From Gyrodactylus bullatarudis (Eukaryota > Platyhelminthes > Monogenea > Gyrodactylidea > Gyrodactylidae): a DNA stretch of 53,135 bases. The notes beneath the pieces are model-generated. The model saw nothing but the letters and a program-made list of their open reading frames with translations. It made no database searches and was not told the DNA's origin. The translations under genes were made by a program, and so were the position numbers. Of the stretch, positions 38,401 through 45,829 are shown piece after piece (positions within the stretch are counted from its first letter, which is position 1; each line of letters begins with the position of its first letter). The stretch is from positions 388,174 to 441,308 of the forward strand of contig SSNU01000026.1 of NCBI GenBank assembly GCA_012064415.1, written 5' to 3'.

Positions 38401-40072
38401 TAATTAGCAATATTCAATGATCAGATCTACTCGCTTCTTAATTAAATAGATATAAAAGAATTAATATCATGAATATAATTGTGAATATTTTTGAAATAAT
38501 AATAAGGCTCTATTGTTACAGAGAGAAAGAGTCAGTGTTTTTAGGAAGCTGTTTTTTTAAAATATTGGGTTTAAATTTTTTTCAAAGAAACTTACCTCTA
38601 CGCTGATTCAAGTTATTCATCGTCTGATCAATGAAGCTAGATGGACCTTTAATTTTTAAGTTTGCCTTATGTTTATCCAAAGATCCAATCACCTTAATTT
38701 CATATTCCGATTGTTTTTCAACGTAAACTGGGCTAATACCTCTAAAGAGAGTATTTCCTTGTCTACTTATTGACATGGAATTCACATCATAGGTAAGATT
38801 GATTTCACTTAAAACTGTTTTGTTCTTATTTTCAATGAGCACACTTGGTTTAGCTAATTGATCTGAAATTAATACAGCAATATTGATTTTCACTATGTAT
38901 TTCTGAAAAAAAACTCAATGCACATTAAATTATGATCTATAAAAAATTATCTACTTTGTTGATAGGATCAGATGGCAAATTTTAATTTTACAGGAGAAAG
39001 GACCTGTTTTCTTTCCCACTCAGCTCTAACCATCCCATACGCTTTGCCTTATTTCGAACCAATGGGTGAGTGAGAAACTGTTAACTAATGAAATCCAATT
39101 ACATAAAATTTCATAATTTCGTGTTACAGGTTATGAATAATTACAATAACTAAGAAAAATTGATCTGAAGTTAATTAATTTTTGGATAATAATTTAGTAC
39201 GACACTTCTACGAGGAGTTTTTTTGGTCATCTTAGGGTAATGATTTTAGTATCATAAGATAGAGCACGAAAAATTACATCAGTAATCAATATTTCATTAT
39301 GATTGAATTTTTTATTATGAACCAAGAGGGAATTTTAAAAATTTTGTGAGTTGAATTAATTTCGAAATCACGTTTCTTATCATCCTACCACACCACAATG
39401 ACTCACATGGAAAGCGCAAAAAAGAGGTGGGAGCTGTACTAAATGCCCAAACGATTGTGTAATTTTTGTTTGATAGTTTATTATTCACACTAAGGATTTT
39501 CTATGCATAGAATAACAAATGATTTTACCATTAATGTGTTTGACTTCATATATGAGACCCCTTTATCTATAGCAGATTGGGAAAGAAAACGGGTCCCTCA
39601 CCTGTAATGTATACATAGAGAGGCTCCAAGAGTTCATAATGAAATCCAGTAAGCCTGTGTTCTTTAGTAAATTTGTAAGTTAGACAGAAAAACCCTTTTA
39701 AGAGAAAGTTTACAATACAATTGCTTTTTTTTAAATTGAATCCATTGGAAATACTAAATAAAAAATGATAGCGCCACTTACAACAAGCTTCCACGATTAA
39801 ATCCTTCCATTTTGTTAAAAAATCCTCATCTCCAAGTACTAAAATTTCAATCAATTTCTGTTTTTCATTGATTTTAGCTTGTGCACCCGTTATCAAGAAA
39901 TACTTATCATGGAAATTCACGAAAGCACATGAGACATCTGCCTCTAAAACTACCTCTCTTTCGTAGGCAAATGTTAATTTCGTGCTTTCAAAACATATAT
40001 AATCAAGGTCTTTTTGATGCTTCATTGTGAAATCATGATAAACGATAAAATTTGTTTTTATGAGTGGTGTTC
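17198..40072 (-). CDS. Unrecognised gene with at least 12 tandem PH-like exons
   Basis: I assembled twelve minus-strand exons (listed separately) with GT-AG sites. Every internal exon is a multiple of three and runs phase 1 to phase 1, one module per exon, 77-97 codons each; the last ends in a stop plus AATAAA. The modules are very divergent, but share several beta-strand-like segments, then a final strand and an amphipathic helix such as EYEIKANAKVISEWKDKIKQ, KFCLTSSSSNIKQWREKIE and LGDEDFLTKWKDLIVEAC. That order, and Trp in the helix of three modules, resembles a PH domain; this is inference. About 1,050 residues are covered. No first exon or signal peptide was found, so the N-terminus is open. 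Introns range from 115 nt to over 5 kb and carry Penelope, MITE and hammerhead insertions. No other domain is seen; function unknown. Confidence 0.75.
17663..17941 (-). CDS. Tandem PH-like gene, module 11
   Basis: 279 nt, acceptor CTTACAG, donor GTAAGT, phase 1-1. Core GRSVVFLKDGKPECRLGLH; final strand and helix GAKIKFSNEHYLSQIKLML. Confidence 0.75.
18140..18240 (+). ncRNA. Hammerhead-type ribozyme, family B, with promoter-like box
   Basis: CCAATGG at 18140, TATATAAA near 18175, CTGATGA 18200-18206. Helix I TAAGT 18195-18199 pairs with ACTTA 18232-18236, giving cleavage after ATC at 18231; helix III ATAAA/TTTAT with ACG loop. CCGGG 18188-18192 is complementary to CCCGG 18209-18213. The GAAA block is AAAA: the catalytic G12 is lost, so this copy is predicted inactive. 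It lies in the intron between modules 11 and 10. Confidence 0.7.
19440..19692 (-). pseudogene. Penelope-like element GIY-YIG endonuclease
   Basis: Minus-strand frame LIIYKFQCDYSASHIGRTIR, then KLSTRSSDHL and AVTRHSK: the GIY-YIG nuclease of Penelope-like retroelements, with IYKF and IGRT in the GIY and YIG positions and the following R..H pattern. It sits next to, but opposite to, the RT fragment at 19695. Confidence 0.8.
19695..20330 (+). pseudogene. Penelope-like element reverse transcriptase
   Basis: Blocks in order, with frame changes: QKDGIGMGSALSPLLADIF (motif B), HIRYADVIFILMK (motif C, YADV instead of YVDD), FLDVKLTRKEDGSILRN, YYASFIPISHKVGSVIGLG, RRIASPKEWPNEIENSK, and the C-terminal FKGDGFSNE. 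Same family as 46870-47289; the catalytic second Asp is lost. Confidence 0.85.
20458..20733 (-). CDS. Tandem PH-like gene, module 10
   Basis: 276 nt, donor GTAAGA, phase 1-1. Acceptor TTTTAATAG is the weakest of the set. Reads AKGSACVAFSTPNGRGEDKY and ends CNVKICHYPNFEKKIASYI. Confidence 0.65.
20832..21085. repeat. Short GAAGTTGGGAATC MITE
   Basis: Inverted ends GAAGTTGGGAATCTATGATT and its complement about 230 bp apart, same family as 8607-9333; inserted in the intron between modules 10 and 9. Confidence 0.75.
21132..21380 (-). CDS. Tandem PH-like gene, module 9
   Basis: 249 nt, acceptor TATCCCAG, donor GTGAGT, phase 1-1. The clearest PH-like end: KFCLTSSSSNIKQWREKIE. Confidence 0.75.
21496..21738 (-). 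CDS. Tandem PH-like gene, module 8
   Basis: 243 nt, acceptor TTCAAG, donor GTAAGT, phase 1-1; the intron to module 9 is only 115 nt. Reads SSLIIKKKSGIQVVSFHMI, ends VVCYIRHQNMSDFKNKF. Confidence 0.7.
22220..22474 (-). CDS. Tandem PH-like gene, module 7
   Basis: 255 nt, acceptor TTTCACAG, donor GTAAGA, phase 1-1. Reads YDYLYVKENGAYTFYGHY, then VKLSRNYSNEVVIDLESSY. Confidence 0.75.
22530..22600 (-). ncRNA. Hammerhead-type ribozyme, family A
   Basis: Minus strand: CTGATGA 22565-22559, loop segment GTATGCCT, GAAA 22550-22547. Helix I AAGA just before the core pairs with TCTT after ATC (predicted cleavage), 4 bp. The upstream GGCATG of other copies is GGGGTG here, so the extra loop pairing is broken. 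No CCAAT at the usual distance. Confidence 0.6.
23231..23381. repeat. Small inverted-repeat element
   Basis: TTGTAGAGACCCCTTT at 23230 and its exact complement near 23380 enclose about 115 bp; a MITE-like structure in the intron between modules 7 and 6. Confidence 0.5.
24273..24503 (-). CDS. Tandem PH-like gene, module 6
   Basis: 231 nt (77 codons, the shortest), acceptor TTTTTCAG, donor GTGAGT, phase 1-1. Reads AKYIVLNERGGKELVAFSRL, ends YMQVVVAASEDVLEQINEKL. Confidence 0.75.
24504..25149. other. Intronic stretch, nothing recognised
   Basis: AT-rich intron sequence between modules 6 and 5; no exon candidate with both splice sites and an open frame. Confidence 0.4.
25150..26335. repeat. Possible 1.2-kb nonautonomous DNA transposon
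   Basis: TGCACTGCGAAACTCATGGA near 25157 recurs inverted near 26313-26333 with one mismatch, giving about 20-bp terminal repeats around noncoding AT-rich DNA. A third copy of the end motif lies near 31931. Confidence 0.45.
26336..27401. other. Intronic stretch, nothing recognised
   Basis: AT-rich; no coding segment or clear repeat identified. Confidence 0.4.
27402..27677 (-). CDS. Tandem PH-like gene, module 5
   Basis: 276 nt, acceptor TCTTCCAG, donor GTATGT, phase 1-1. Reads EYFVLEGSKILLLSGGE, similar to the first strands of a PH domain, and ends DLTLRSPKFFPTIIEVLKS. Confidence 0.75.
27912..28545. repeat. Inverted duplication, one arm with and one without hammerhead
   Basis: Arm 27905-28010 and arm about 28385-28540 are inverted copies (GGATGCCGAAA..., TATGATAAAATCTGATTG). 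The right arm carries a complete hammerhead module; the left arm matches it except that 35 nt covering the ribozyme core are missing and the CCAAT box reads ACAAT. Confidence 0.75.
28417..28515 (+). ncRNA. Hammerhead-type ribozyme, family A, with CCAAT and TATA-like box
   Basis: CCAAT 28417-28421, TATATATT near 28455, CTGATGA 28476-28482, loop segment GTATGCCT, GAAA 28491-28494. Helix I GAGG 28472-28475 pairs with CCTC 28508-28511; predicted cleavage after ATT at 28507. GGCAT upstream is complementary to ATGCC in the loop-II segment. All catalytic-core positions match the hammerhead consensus. Confidence 0.7.
28700..29410. repeat. Inverted-repeat element, about 170-bp arms
   Basis: Arms 28700-28862 and 29235-29408 (TCGAATTAATATGT..., AAGATAAGTCGTGAATCATA). 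The centre is noncoding. A third, diverged copy of the arm end begins at 53018. Confidence 0.75.
29411..30497. other. Intronic stretch, nothing recognised
   Basis: AT-rich intron between modules 5 and 4; scattered CCAAT motifs only. Confidence 0.4.
30498..30773 (-). CDS. Tandem PH-like gene, module 4
   Basis: 276 nt, acceptor TTTTTAAG, donor GTGATT, phase 1-1. Ends EYEIKANAKVISEWKDKIKQ, with the helix Trp typical of PH domains. Confidence 0.75.
31187..31866. repeat. Inverted-repeat element interrupted on one arm
   Basis: Arms 31187-31490 and 31640-31866. The left arm carries about 75 extra bp at about 31284-31360 (TATATTTAAAAAACCATATA...GCATCATCAGTGG), a motif also present at 19165-19215, suggesting a secondary insertion. 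Confidence 0.7.
32029..32590. repeat. Direct repeats, about 110 bp
   Basis: 32029-32137 and 32381-32486 share AACAAACTATATTTTAAAGC and flanks; a partial third unit lies at 32536-32590 with GTTAGTCTTAAGAC. Intronic and noncoding. Confidence 0.7.
32951..33229 (-). CDS. Tandem PH-like gene, module 3
   Basis: 279 nt, acceptor TTTTATAG, donor GTGAGT, phase 1-1. Reads RFMGDKGFLSFSSDGSEVFE and ends VIYSSRGLLYRFKTNF. Confidence 0.75.
33230..34439. other. Intronic stretch, nothing recognised
   Basis: Start of the intron between modules 3 and 2. TA-dinucleotide-rich patch near 33675-33700; no coding segment recognised. Confidence 0.4.
34441..35440 (+). pseudogene. Transposon-like protein remnant (FCYVCG...RILLPSLHIKLG family)
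   Basis: Starts MDLRIFQCRNDKEKFCYVCG, and 600 nt later encodes NNRILLPSLHIKLGIFKQFM, then FEHVCLNFFGNNRDINA past a stop. These blocks resemble a multicopy protein found in arthropod and cnidarian genomes that begins FCY.CG and contains NRI.LPPLHIKLGL.KQFVKAL; it is widely taken as transposon-derived, though I do not know a settled name. Numerous frameshifts; dead. The resemblance is from memory, not a search. Confidence 0.5.
35873..35970 (+). ncRNA. Hammerhead-type ribozyme, family A, with CCAAT box
   Basis: CCAAT 35873, TTTATAT just before GGCATG, CTGATGA 35930-35936, segment GTATGCCC, GAAA 35945-35948. GGCATG upstream pairs with TATGCC (six pairs, one G-T). Helix III ATAGA/TCTTTAT can form; helix I is poorly conserved, so activity is doubtful. 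Confidence 0.6.
36410..36830 (-). pseudogene. Penelope-like element C-terminal fragment
   Basis: Minus strand PEKWKNEMENSK, then GSPAKFVHKFIN and LKFKGDGFSYD, the same RT C-terminal block order as the copy at 46870; 36480-36530 adds LLKPEEKT of the GIY-YIG region. Highly truncated. Confidence 0.75.
37870..38005 (-). pseudogene. Penelope-like element fragment
   Basis: Reads CYPAKFLDKFIDQPLVGENK, matching the GYPNRFVDKFIN block of the other Penelope copies; nothing else of the element is recognisable nearby. Confidence 0.55.
38596..38862 (-). CDS. Tandem PH-like gene, module 2
   Basis: 267 nt, acceptor TTAATTTCAG, donor GTAAGT, phase 1-1. Reads KPSVLIENKNKTVLSEINL, ends ANLKIKGPSSFIDQTMNNL. 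The frame stays open upstream through an ATG at 38893, so an alternative first exon MKINIAVLIS is possible, but the acceptor is strong. Confidence 0.75.
38991..39604. mobile_element. 614-bp MITE with CAGGTGA terminal repeats
   Basis: Left end CAGGAGAAAGGACCTGTTTT and right end complement CAGGTGAGGGACCCGTTTTC form about 27-bp inverted repeats, both continuing CTTTCCCA. Noncoding inside, with a CCAAT/CTAAT pair 26 nt apart. Related left end at 50443. Confidence 0.65.
39782..40072 (-). CDS. Tandem PH-like gene, module 1 (most upstream found)
   Basis: 291 nt, acceptor TTGTTCAG, donor GTAAGT, phase 1-1. Reads NFIVYHDFTMKHQKDLDYI, ends LGDEDFLTKWKDLIVEAC. It enters in phase 1, so at least one more exon lies upstream. 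Confidence 0.75.
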
Positions 40073-40897
40073 CTGAACAAAAAATTATAATTGATAACAA
40101 AGTTATTGTCTCGAATAAATGGAGAAATCATGAGATAGTGATATATTGACGGTAAAAAATTTGCTATTGCTGTTAAACTCACTCTTGCTGAATTAGAATA
40201 ATATTCTAAAATTCTATTCTATATAATATTGCTCGAAAAATTTTTAAAGATTATTTTATTCATATATTAAAAGATACTAGTAGAGATTATATAGGCTAAA
40301 GTTTAACCAAAAATCAGTTTAAAATCCTGTTTTCATAAGTGTTTCCTCAGTATCTCAAATGATTCACTATAATTTTCCTTAAATTACGATAAACGATTAC
40401 AGATGAAAGCTCTGTAAAGTGACACGACTTTTGGGAAAATTGTAACTTTCACTAAAATTTGTAATTGACATAGACAAGGATTGTCATCAATACATTCCAG
40501 ATTATACTACATTCCCTCCTCGCAAGAATGTGTTGAATATGTCCTGGAGATGAATAAATATAAATAAATTGATAAGCACAGCCTTTCCCATGTCTTCACA
40601 CGAGACTATTATGCAATACAAGAAAACATACAAATAAACAAATGTCGAAAGGTCACGGTCCTTTTATAAGTGCACCCAGGAAAATTCGTTACCTTTTTTT
40701 AGCGCTTTTTGCTAAAGCCACTTCTTGGTATGATATTTCGAAGTTTAAATCAATCAGAAATATAAGTTGAGATTATGTAAAATATCTAACAAAACAAGGA
40801 ATTTTCTTTTAAATAAGCAACATATAGAAATTACAGTGTTTTTAGACAATTAAACTAGTAGCAAAATGTGGTCACTGGTAATTACTATATTACTATA

Positions 40898-40994
40898 TTA
40901 CTCACGTTGGCAGATGTGGGTTCGAATCCTGGCTATGGTGTACTGACGAGTCCTAATAAAGACGAAACGCGTCTACATCTGCCAACGTGAGTAA
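40898..40994 (+). ncRNA. SINE-type hammerhead ribozyme inside a 20-bp inverted repeat
   Basis: Pol III B box GGTTCGAATCC 40919-40929, then CTGACGA 40943-40949, helix II GTC/GAC, GAAA 40964-40967, helix III ACGCGT, predicted cleavage after GTC at 40973. Helix I GGTGTA/TACATC forms. All core positions fit, so it may be active. This layout, tRNA-like part plus type I hammerhead, matches the Sm-alpha SINE of schistosomes. Unusually, 40898-40917 and 40975-40994 are a perfect inverted repeat enclosing the unit. Confidence 0.85.
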
Positions 40995-41550
40995 AATAAC
41001 ATAACTTAAGAATAATATAAACAAAATATACTAACTCGCTAATTGAAAAATCTGGATCTTCTAAAATTTTAATTTTTTTTATTTTTAAGAAGTGTGGAAT
41101 TTATTTTCGATCAGCTGACAAGAATACAAACCCAGGTGTTGCTTTACATATTTTTGTAGAGAAAAAATCATCTCAGGTCATGATAAGGCCCAATTTATCT
41201 ATAGTCATAGAATTTTACTATGATGAGATAACTATTTTTCGTGCATTTTTTTAGAAAATGATCAAGATTCCTAATTACCAGATAATTTAATTCTCCGTGA
41301 GATAAGTTACGAAAAGAAACGAAGCCTACCTATATGTAAATTAATCCGATTAAAACATCAAATCCAATATAACTGAGATCATTACATATTAGATAATTGT
41401 TTATTAGAATTATCTTAGATTAAAATTTAAGTCTCAATATTTGCGTAGCGCTAAAATAATATTTAATACTAGATGATGAATATCAATGTTGAACCATAAG
41501 AAGATTTTTGAAATAAAATTAGAGGGTTATTAAGTAGAGTTATAACTCAC

Positions 41551-41641
41551 CTTCCATTATTTATATTCAAAATCAAGGTTCTTTCTTCATTTTTAAAAGA
41601 AATTTGTGCGCATTTAGATCCATCGCTGTTGAATTTTTCAA
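41551..41641 (-). pseudogene. Possible partial exon of the PH-like gene
   Basis: Acceptor GACGTAG and strong donor GTGAGT bound 91 nt with an open frame reading EKFNSDGSKCAQISFKNEER, similar in style to a module start. It would exit in phase 2, which does not fit module 1 (phase 1), so it is a decayed exon, an exon of other usage, or chance. Confidence 0.3.
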
Positions 41642-41954
41642 CTACGTCAATCAAAAGATAGAATTTTTATTCAAGTTTAATAAAAATGTACTCTCATGCA
41701 GAAATCGCAATTTATAACAAAAAACATTATAAATCTTCGAATATTTTCAGCGATTTGAATATTTTACTCCTCTTTCTACTACTAAATATTTCCAGAATAT
41801 ATTTTACTAAAATTTTTTTAGAAACACAGTGTGGGAGTATATGAACTAGTCTGCATAGGGAACCACGTAATTTTGAATGATTGAACTATACTCAAATTAA
41901 TTTTTTTATTTTTGTTAGGATCTAAACTCATGAGGAAGGTTTAGAGAAAACAAG

Positions 41955-42060
41955 CGTATATTATATTAATAAACGTTAAATTTCGCCGGGTCTCTTCAGA
42001 CTCTACCCCGGTGACGTTTATATACTTTTACAATGCAAATATTTCGAGGCCTTCCATTGG
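41955..42060 (-). ncRNA. Hammerhead-type ribozyme, family B, with CCAAT, octamer and TATA
   Basis: Minus strand: CCAAT 42060-42056, octamer ATTTGCAT 42040-42033, TATATAAA, then CTGAAGA 41999-41993 (N7 may vary), segment GACCCGGC, GAAA 41984-41981. CCGGG before helix I is complementary to CCCGG. Helix I and III carry mismatches. Upstream CCAATGGAAGG is shared with the copy at 18140. Confidence 0.65.
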
Positions 42061-42138
42061 TCCATCTATTAATTTTGTTACAGCTTTGAATTGTGGGGGG
42101 GGGGTCGGTAGGAACACTCTGATCATAATTATACTTAA

Positions 42139-42452
42139 CTACTTTTGTTTCTTCACAAAGCGATCGATTGTTTGTTGCCCACTGTCTCTACGTCGTTTTC
42201 TTTTTGCTTTTTCACAACTTTTCTTTTCAATAATTACAGGTTGGGACATAACTGTTGACTTCTCTTTGATTTCATTTGTATCCAACTCTGTGACTGTTTC
42301 TGGGGCACTGCTAGGAACTAGAACTGGTTGATTATCAGCTACAGCCGACTTCTCGTTATTTTCATTATGACTTTTTGTTTCCTTTTGTGCGGAAAATAGG
42401 CTAAGAGGTTCAATCGTAGTTTTGAGAATTCTGCCTATTTTCTCAATTTGCT
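42139..42452 (-). CDS. C-terminal exon of a nuclear protein with PCNA-box-like end
   Basis: About 100 codons ending in TAG: start KQIEKIGRILKTTIEPLSLF, a Glu/Ser/Val-rich low-complexity middle, a basic nuclear-localisation cluster KAKRKRRRD, and the end GQQTIDRFVKKQK. QQTIDRFV fits the PCNA-interacting pattern Q-x-x-I-x-x-F except that the last aromatic is Val. Such tails occur in replication and repair proteins (for example polymerases and RNase H2B); I cannot tell which. The acceptor is unclear because a duplicated assembly segment begins here, and upstream exons were not found. Confidence 0.5.
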
Positions 42453-42715
42453 TACTCTTATAACTTTTGAATAATTATAATGTTAGCAGATCCCTATCTT
42501 CACACCAACCTTTTTCGCATAACCTTTTTCATAAGTGAACCTGAACGTTAAAAAGAAATAAGAATGGGGGTCTCAATCNTCAATTTGCTTACTCTTATAA
42601 CTTTTGAATAATTATAATGTTAGCAGATCCCTATCTTCACACCAACCTTTTTCGCATAACCTTTTTCATAAGTGAACCTGAACGTTAAAAAGAAATAAGA
42701 ATGGGGGTCTCAATC
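42443..42715. repeat. 136-bp exact duplication around a single N
   Basis: 42443-42578 and 42580-42715 are identical, separated by one N at 42579. Most likely an unmerged contig overlap rather than a biological duplication. Confidence 0.85.
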
Positions 42716-43397
42716 AAGTTCAGTTAATCGTGTCATAGTTAGGGATTGTAGGAATATGTAAAGGATTTCAAAGTAAGCATAAAATTAGGTCGATATTGAT
42801 TGGCCAATAGCATGGAAGGGTAGACTGACAGCCTAATGTATTGAATAACACCTATCACTCACAAGTCAGCAAGGTTGGACCCTAGAAAATCTATCTGGGT
42901 ACAAAAGCCACACCACCCTATGTAAGGCTTGTAATGTGGTAAAAAAGCCTTTGAAAATAAACTGGGGGATCTGATATCCTTGCATTGTTTATTTAACTCT
43001 AGTCTCTCTCACATTTATGTGGGGAGGGGTCTTCCTTTTCATTTTTTTTTTTCGATTTGAATATGGCATGGGTTGAATCATTATTGATTTCATTTAAAAT
43101 CTTGGATGATTTTCATTTTCGAACAACTCAATAAGATTTTCTGATAAAAAATTAAAAACCTGACAAGAAACATAAAATTTTCTCCTCTATCCAACGGTGC
43201 TATTTTTATTTGACAACTAGTTCAACTAACGGAGATACAGTATCTTCACTATAGAAAGTGATACAAGAATAGTTTTTATTGCATTCTAAAATAGAAAAAA
43301 TATTAAATCTAATGATGTAAAAATATTATATAGAGTTCATTTTGGAGTATAAATAATGGCTAAATATTATGCTTAATCCCCAAATTTTACCATCACC

Positions 43398-43530
43398 TTC
43401 CACTTGAATATGATTGGTTGGACCTTTCTACACCCTCATTGGTTAATATTATTGGGGCAAAGAGGTATGAAAGACATTCGTTCATGAAATAAATCCCTAT
43501 CTCGTGTCATCATGTGTGTAATTGACTGTA
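43398..43530. repeat. Repeat copy with ATTGG pair
   Basis: Shares GGTATGAAA and TCGTGTCATCATGTGTG...AATTGACTGTA with 51090-51200. Contains two ATTGG (CCAAT) motifs 25 nt apart. Noncoding. Confidence 0.5.
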
Positions 43531-43866
43531 TAGTTTTTTGGAATTCCATTTTTCATGAATCTCAAAAAAAATTTCAAATTCTCATCTCAAATCATCTTAC
43601 AACGTCTATATATATGATACATGAGTTTCCAAAAGTTGTGTCTTTTGAAATTTTGACACTTTACTAATTTATTCATATTCTATATAAATCTAGATAACTT
43701 CAGGCCTGTCAGCCCATATCATAAAATATGTCACCTTTTTTTTGACATATGCGTTTTTAGCATTTTCTTCGTCTTGTACATTATTCTCAGACTTGCATTT
43801 GGGTAAGCCTCATTGAACGCATTTTTTATTTTCTTTTGGAACAATGAGACTGATTGGTCTCCTTTT

Positions 43867-44268
43867 TTAATAATAATTTTTAATGAATTTCGAGTTAATT
43901 TCTCTTTTGAATTCAAATATATTCATTCTTTTTATAGTATTTGGTAATTTTTCAAATAAATTTTTGCTTCTATTGAAGATTGCAAGATTCTTGATCTCTC
44001 CTTGTACTCTGTATCGATCACGGAGTCCAGGAAGACTTTGAGGAGTAATGCACTTTTTGATGAGAAGAAGGCTTTTGATGTCTCTTCGAACCATAATTGA
44101 TTCAGATGGTAGACTGAGTTTTTTCCTGTATGGCTCAGAGAGTTTACGTCGGAAAATTTTGGCAACTTTCTGAAGCTTCATAGACCATTCAGGTTTTTCA
44201 GGATTCCAGCATCCTGCACAAAATTCAACAACAGATCGTGCCATCATTTTGAAGAGAAAAACTTTCAT
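43867..44268 (-). pseudogene. LINE reverse transcriptase C-terminal end
   Basis: 133 codons: VVEFCAGCWNPEKPEWSMKL, YRKKLSLPSES, RRDIKSLLLIKKC, then FEKLPNTIKRMNIFEFKREI. This is the typical last part of jockey/CR1-type LINE ORF2 (xxCSPVWNP ... RRRxDL ... WNxLPxxI ... F). Open over its length, but no RT core upstream, so 5'-truncated. Confidence 0.75.
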
Positions 44269-44340
44269 GGAGTCGTTTTTTATGCATTTATGAAAAGCCG
44301 ACGAATAGCAAATCCCTACTAATGGCTGCTTGTGTATTTA

Positions 44341-45420
44341 TTATAAAAGGTTTTTAGACTGTTAAAACGAGCCGTATAAAAAAATTTGCAAAGAACTTTG
44401 GTGAAGTTTTTAAAAGAAAATAAAATCTCTAAAATTTATCAGTGTTTATTATGGTAAATTTATTCCTCTAGCATTGTTAGTTGAGACAATTTTTCAAATT
44501 ATGTTTATATATGGTAGATTTTTCCTAATTTATACCATCAGATTTTCTCAACTTTTAGAAATTAACTCTCCTGATTGGTTCATTCAGTGAATTTTGTCTC
44601 AATCAATGAGAAGACAGAATCTTTCTTTCATCTGCATTAAAATTCATGAGCCTTTATTGGCTATATAGTAATTTTTCTATTTAAATTGATTTGTTCTTCC
44701 AATATAGGTTTGATAATTTCAGAAATACAAACCCCGAGTAAGTGTAGATCAATTTAACTAATCGCATACTAACTAATCGATTGAAAAAAGGCAGATCACG
44801 AAACACGTTGATATATAGCGCTAAAATATACTTTCTTTTGTCTCTAATTTATCTTTTATGAGTTTTTTGGGATAGTTTTCAATTTAAGCTAAGTGAATTT
44901 TAAAAGTGAAATTAATTTTTTTCTTCATTTGTGAATACCCGAAACTTATTATCTTATCTTTAAATTTATCAAACTCGAGATTTTTAATAGCATAAAATTT
45001 TCCAATTTCAAGATATTGATTTTATGTGTTAGAATTAAATTTCAGTAAAAAATTGTACATTGAAATTATTGCATGAAATCAGTTTAACACGCAGGAGAGG
45101 TAGCAAATTGAATAGCCAATGAGAGTGAGTTTCGAGAATTGACCAATCAAATACAGCCTGCATTCGGAGGGGTATATAGGAAAGTACTAATTCTAATTTT
45201 TTAAATGAGGTTAATGAATTAGAGCTTTTACCTGTAATTCTTTCTTCTATAATATTGGGTTAATTCCAAACTTAGTCCCAAATCTATTCGAAAAATTTCC
45301 AAAAGTAGCCCCATCAGTTCATCGAATTCTAAAAATTCATTTAAAGTAATTGGTTCTACAATAAACTTTTATTATTTCATCTAAGGAATGTGCTAACTGT
45401 TAGAAGCTCTTATTATTCGA
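44341..45420. other. Stretch without gene, CCAAT/TATA cluster
   Basis: Noncoding. CCAAT at 45116 and 45143 (27 nt apart) are followed by TATATA at 45173, the same arrangement as in front of the hammerheads, but no ribozyme follows. Confidence 0.4.
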
Positions 45421-45672
45421 ATGAGGAAGCCAAAAAATAAATTCATGATTATTGTTACTCAGAAATCATTCAAAGTTAAAAAAATGCGATATCTGGATCA
45501 ATGTTTGTTTGATCCTGATCCAAAGAGGAAAAGAGGCCAACCACGTAATTTAAGTTTGAGTAAAGAAAAAAAGTTTTCAATAAAACTTTTATGGAGAAAT
45601 ATGAGCAATATATTTTCAATTATTACTGGATTCTACACTCATAAGGAAGATAGGAGAAAGAACGAATATTAA
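45421..45672 (+). CDS. Unassigned basic ORF with AT-hook-like motif
   Basis: 83 codons, lysine-rich, with DPKRKRGQPRNL resembling an AT-hook (R.RGRPR with Gln for Arg). It runs into the minus-strand hammerhead at 45665. It may be a transposase fragment or chance; no family recognised. Confidence 0.2.
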   Translation: MRKPKNKFMIIVTQKSFKVKKMRYLDQCLFDPDPKRKRGQPRNLSLSKEKKFSIKLLWRNMSNIFSIITGFYTHKEDRRKNEY

Positions 45673-45735
45673 GAGAAAAACGTTTTATTTCGCCGGGTCT
45701 CTTCAGAATTGATCTCGGGCTTTGATTAAATACTA
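45665..45735 (-). ncRNA. Hammerhead-type ribozyme relic, family B
   Basis: Minus strand CTGAAGA 45706-45700, GACCCGGC, GAAA 45691-45688, helix III ATAAAACGTTTTT. The upstream strand reads CCCGAGA instead of CCGGG, so the loop pairing is partly lost; no CCAAT at the usual distance. Confidence 0.55.
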
Positions 45736-45829
45736 GTATTTTTAATTGTTAATAGATGATGAAAATTAAATAAAATTCTTGCCAATTCACAGTTTATCGA
45801 CAAAAGAAACTAGGAAGAGTGTTGTAAGC

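Noticed and set aside
38863..38893. Signal peptide MKINIAVLIS as start of the PH-like gene
   Set aside because: Too short and weakly hydrophobic, and a strong acceptor follows within it; internal exon preferred.
42011..42331. 106-codon plus-strand frame
   Set aside because: It is antisense to the PCNA-box exon and to a hammerhead module; low-complexity composition.
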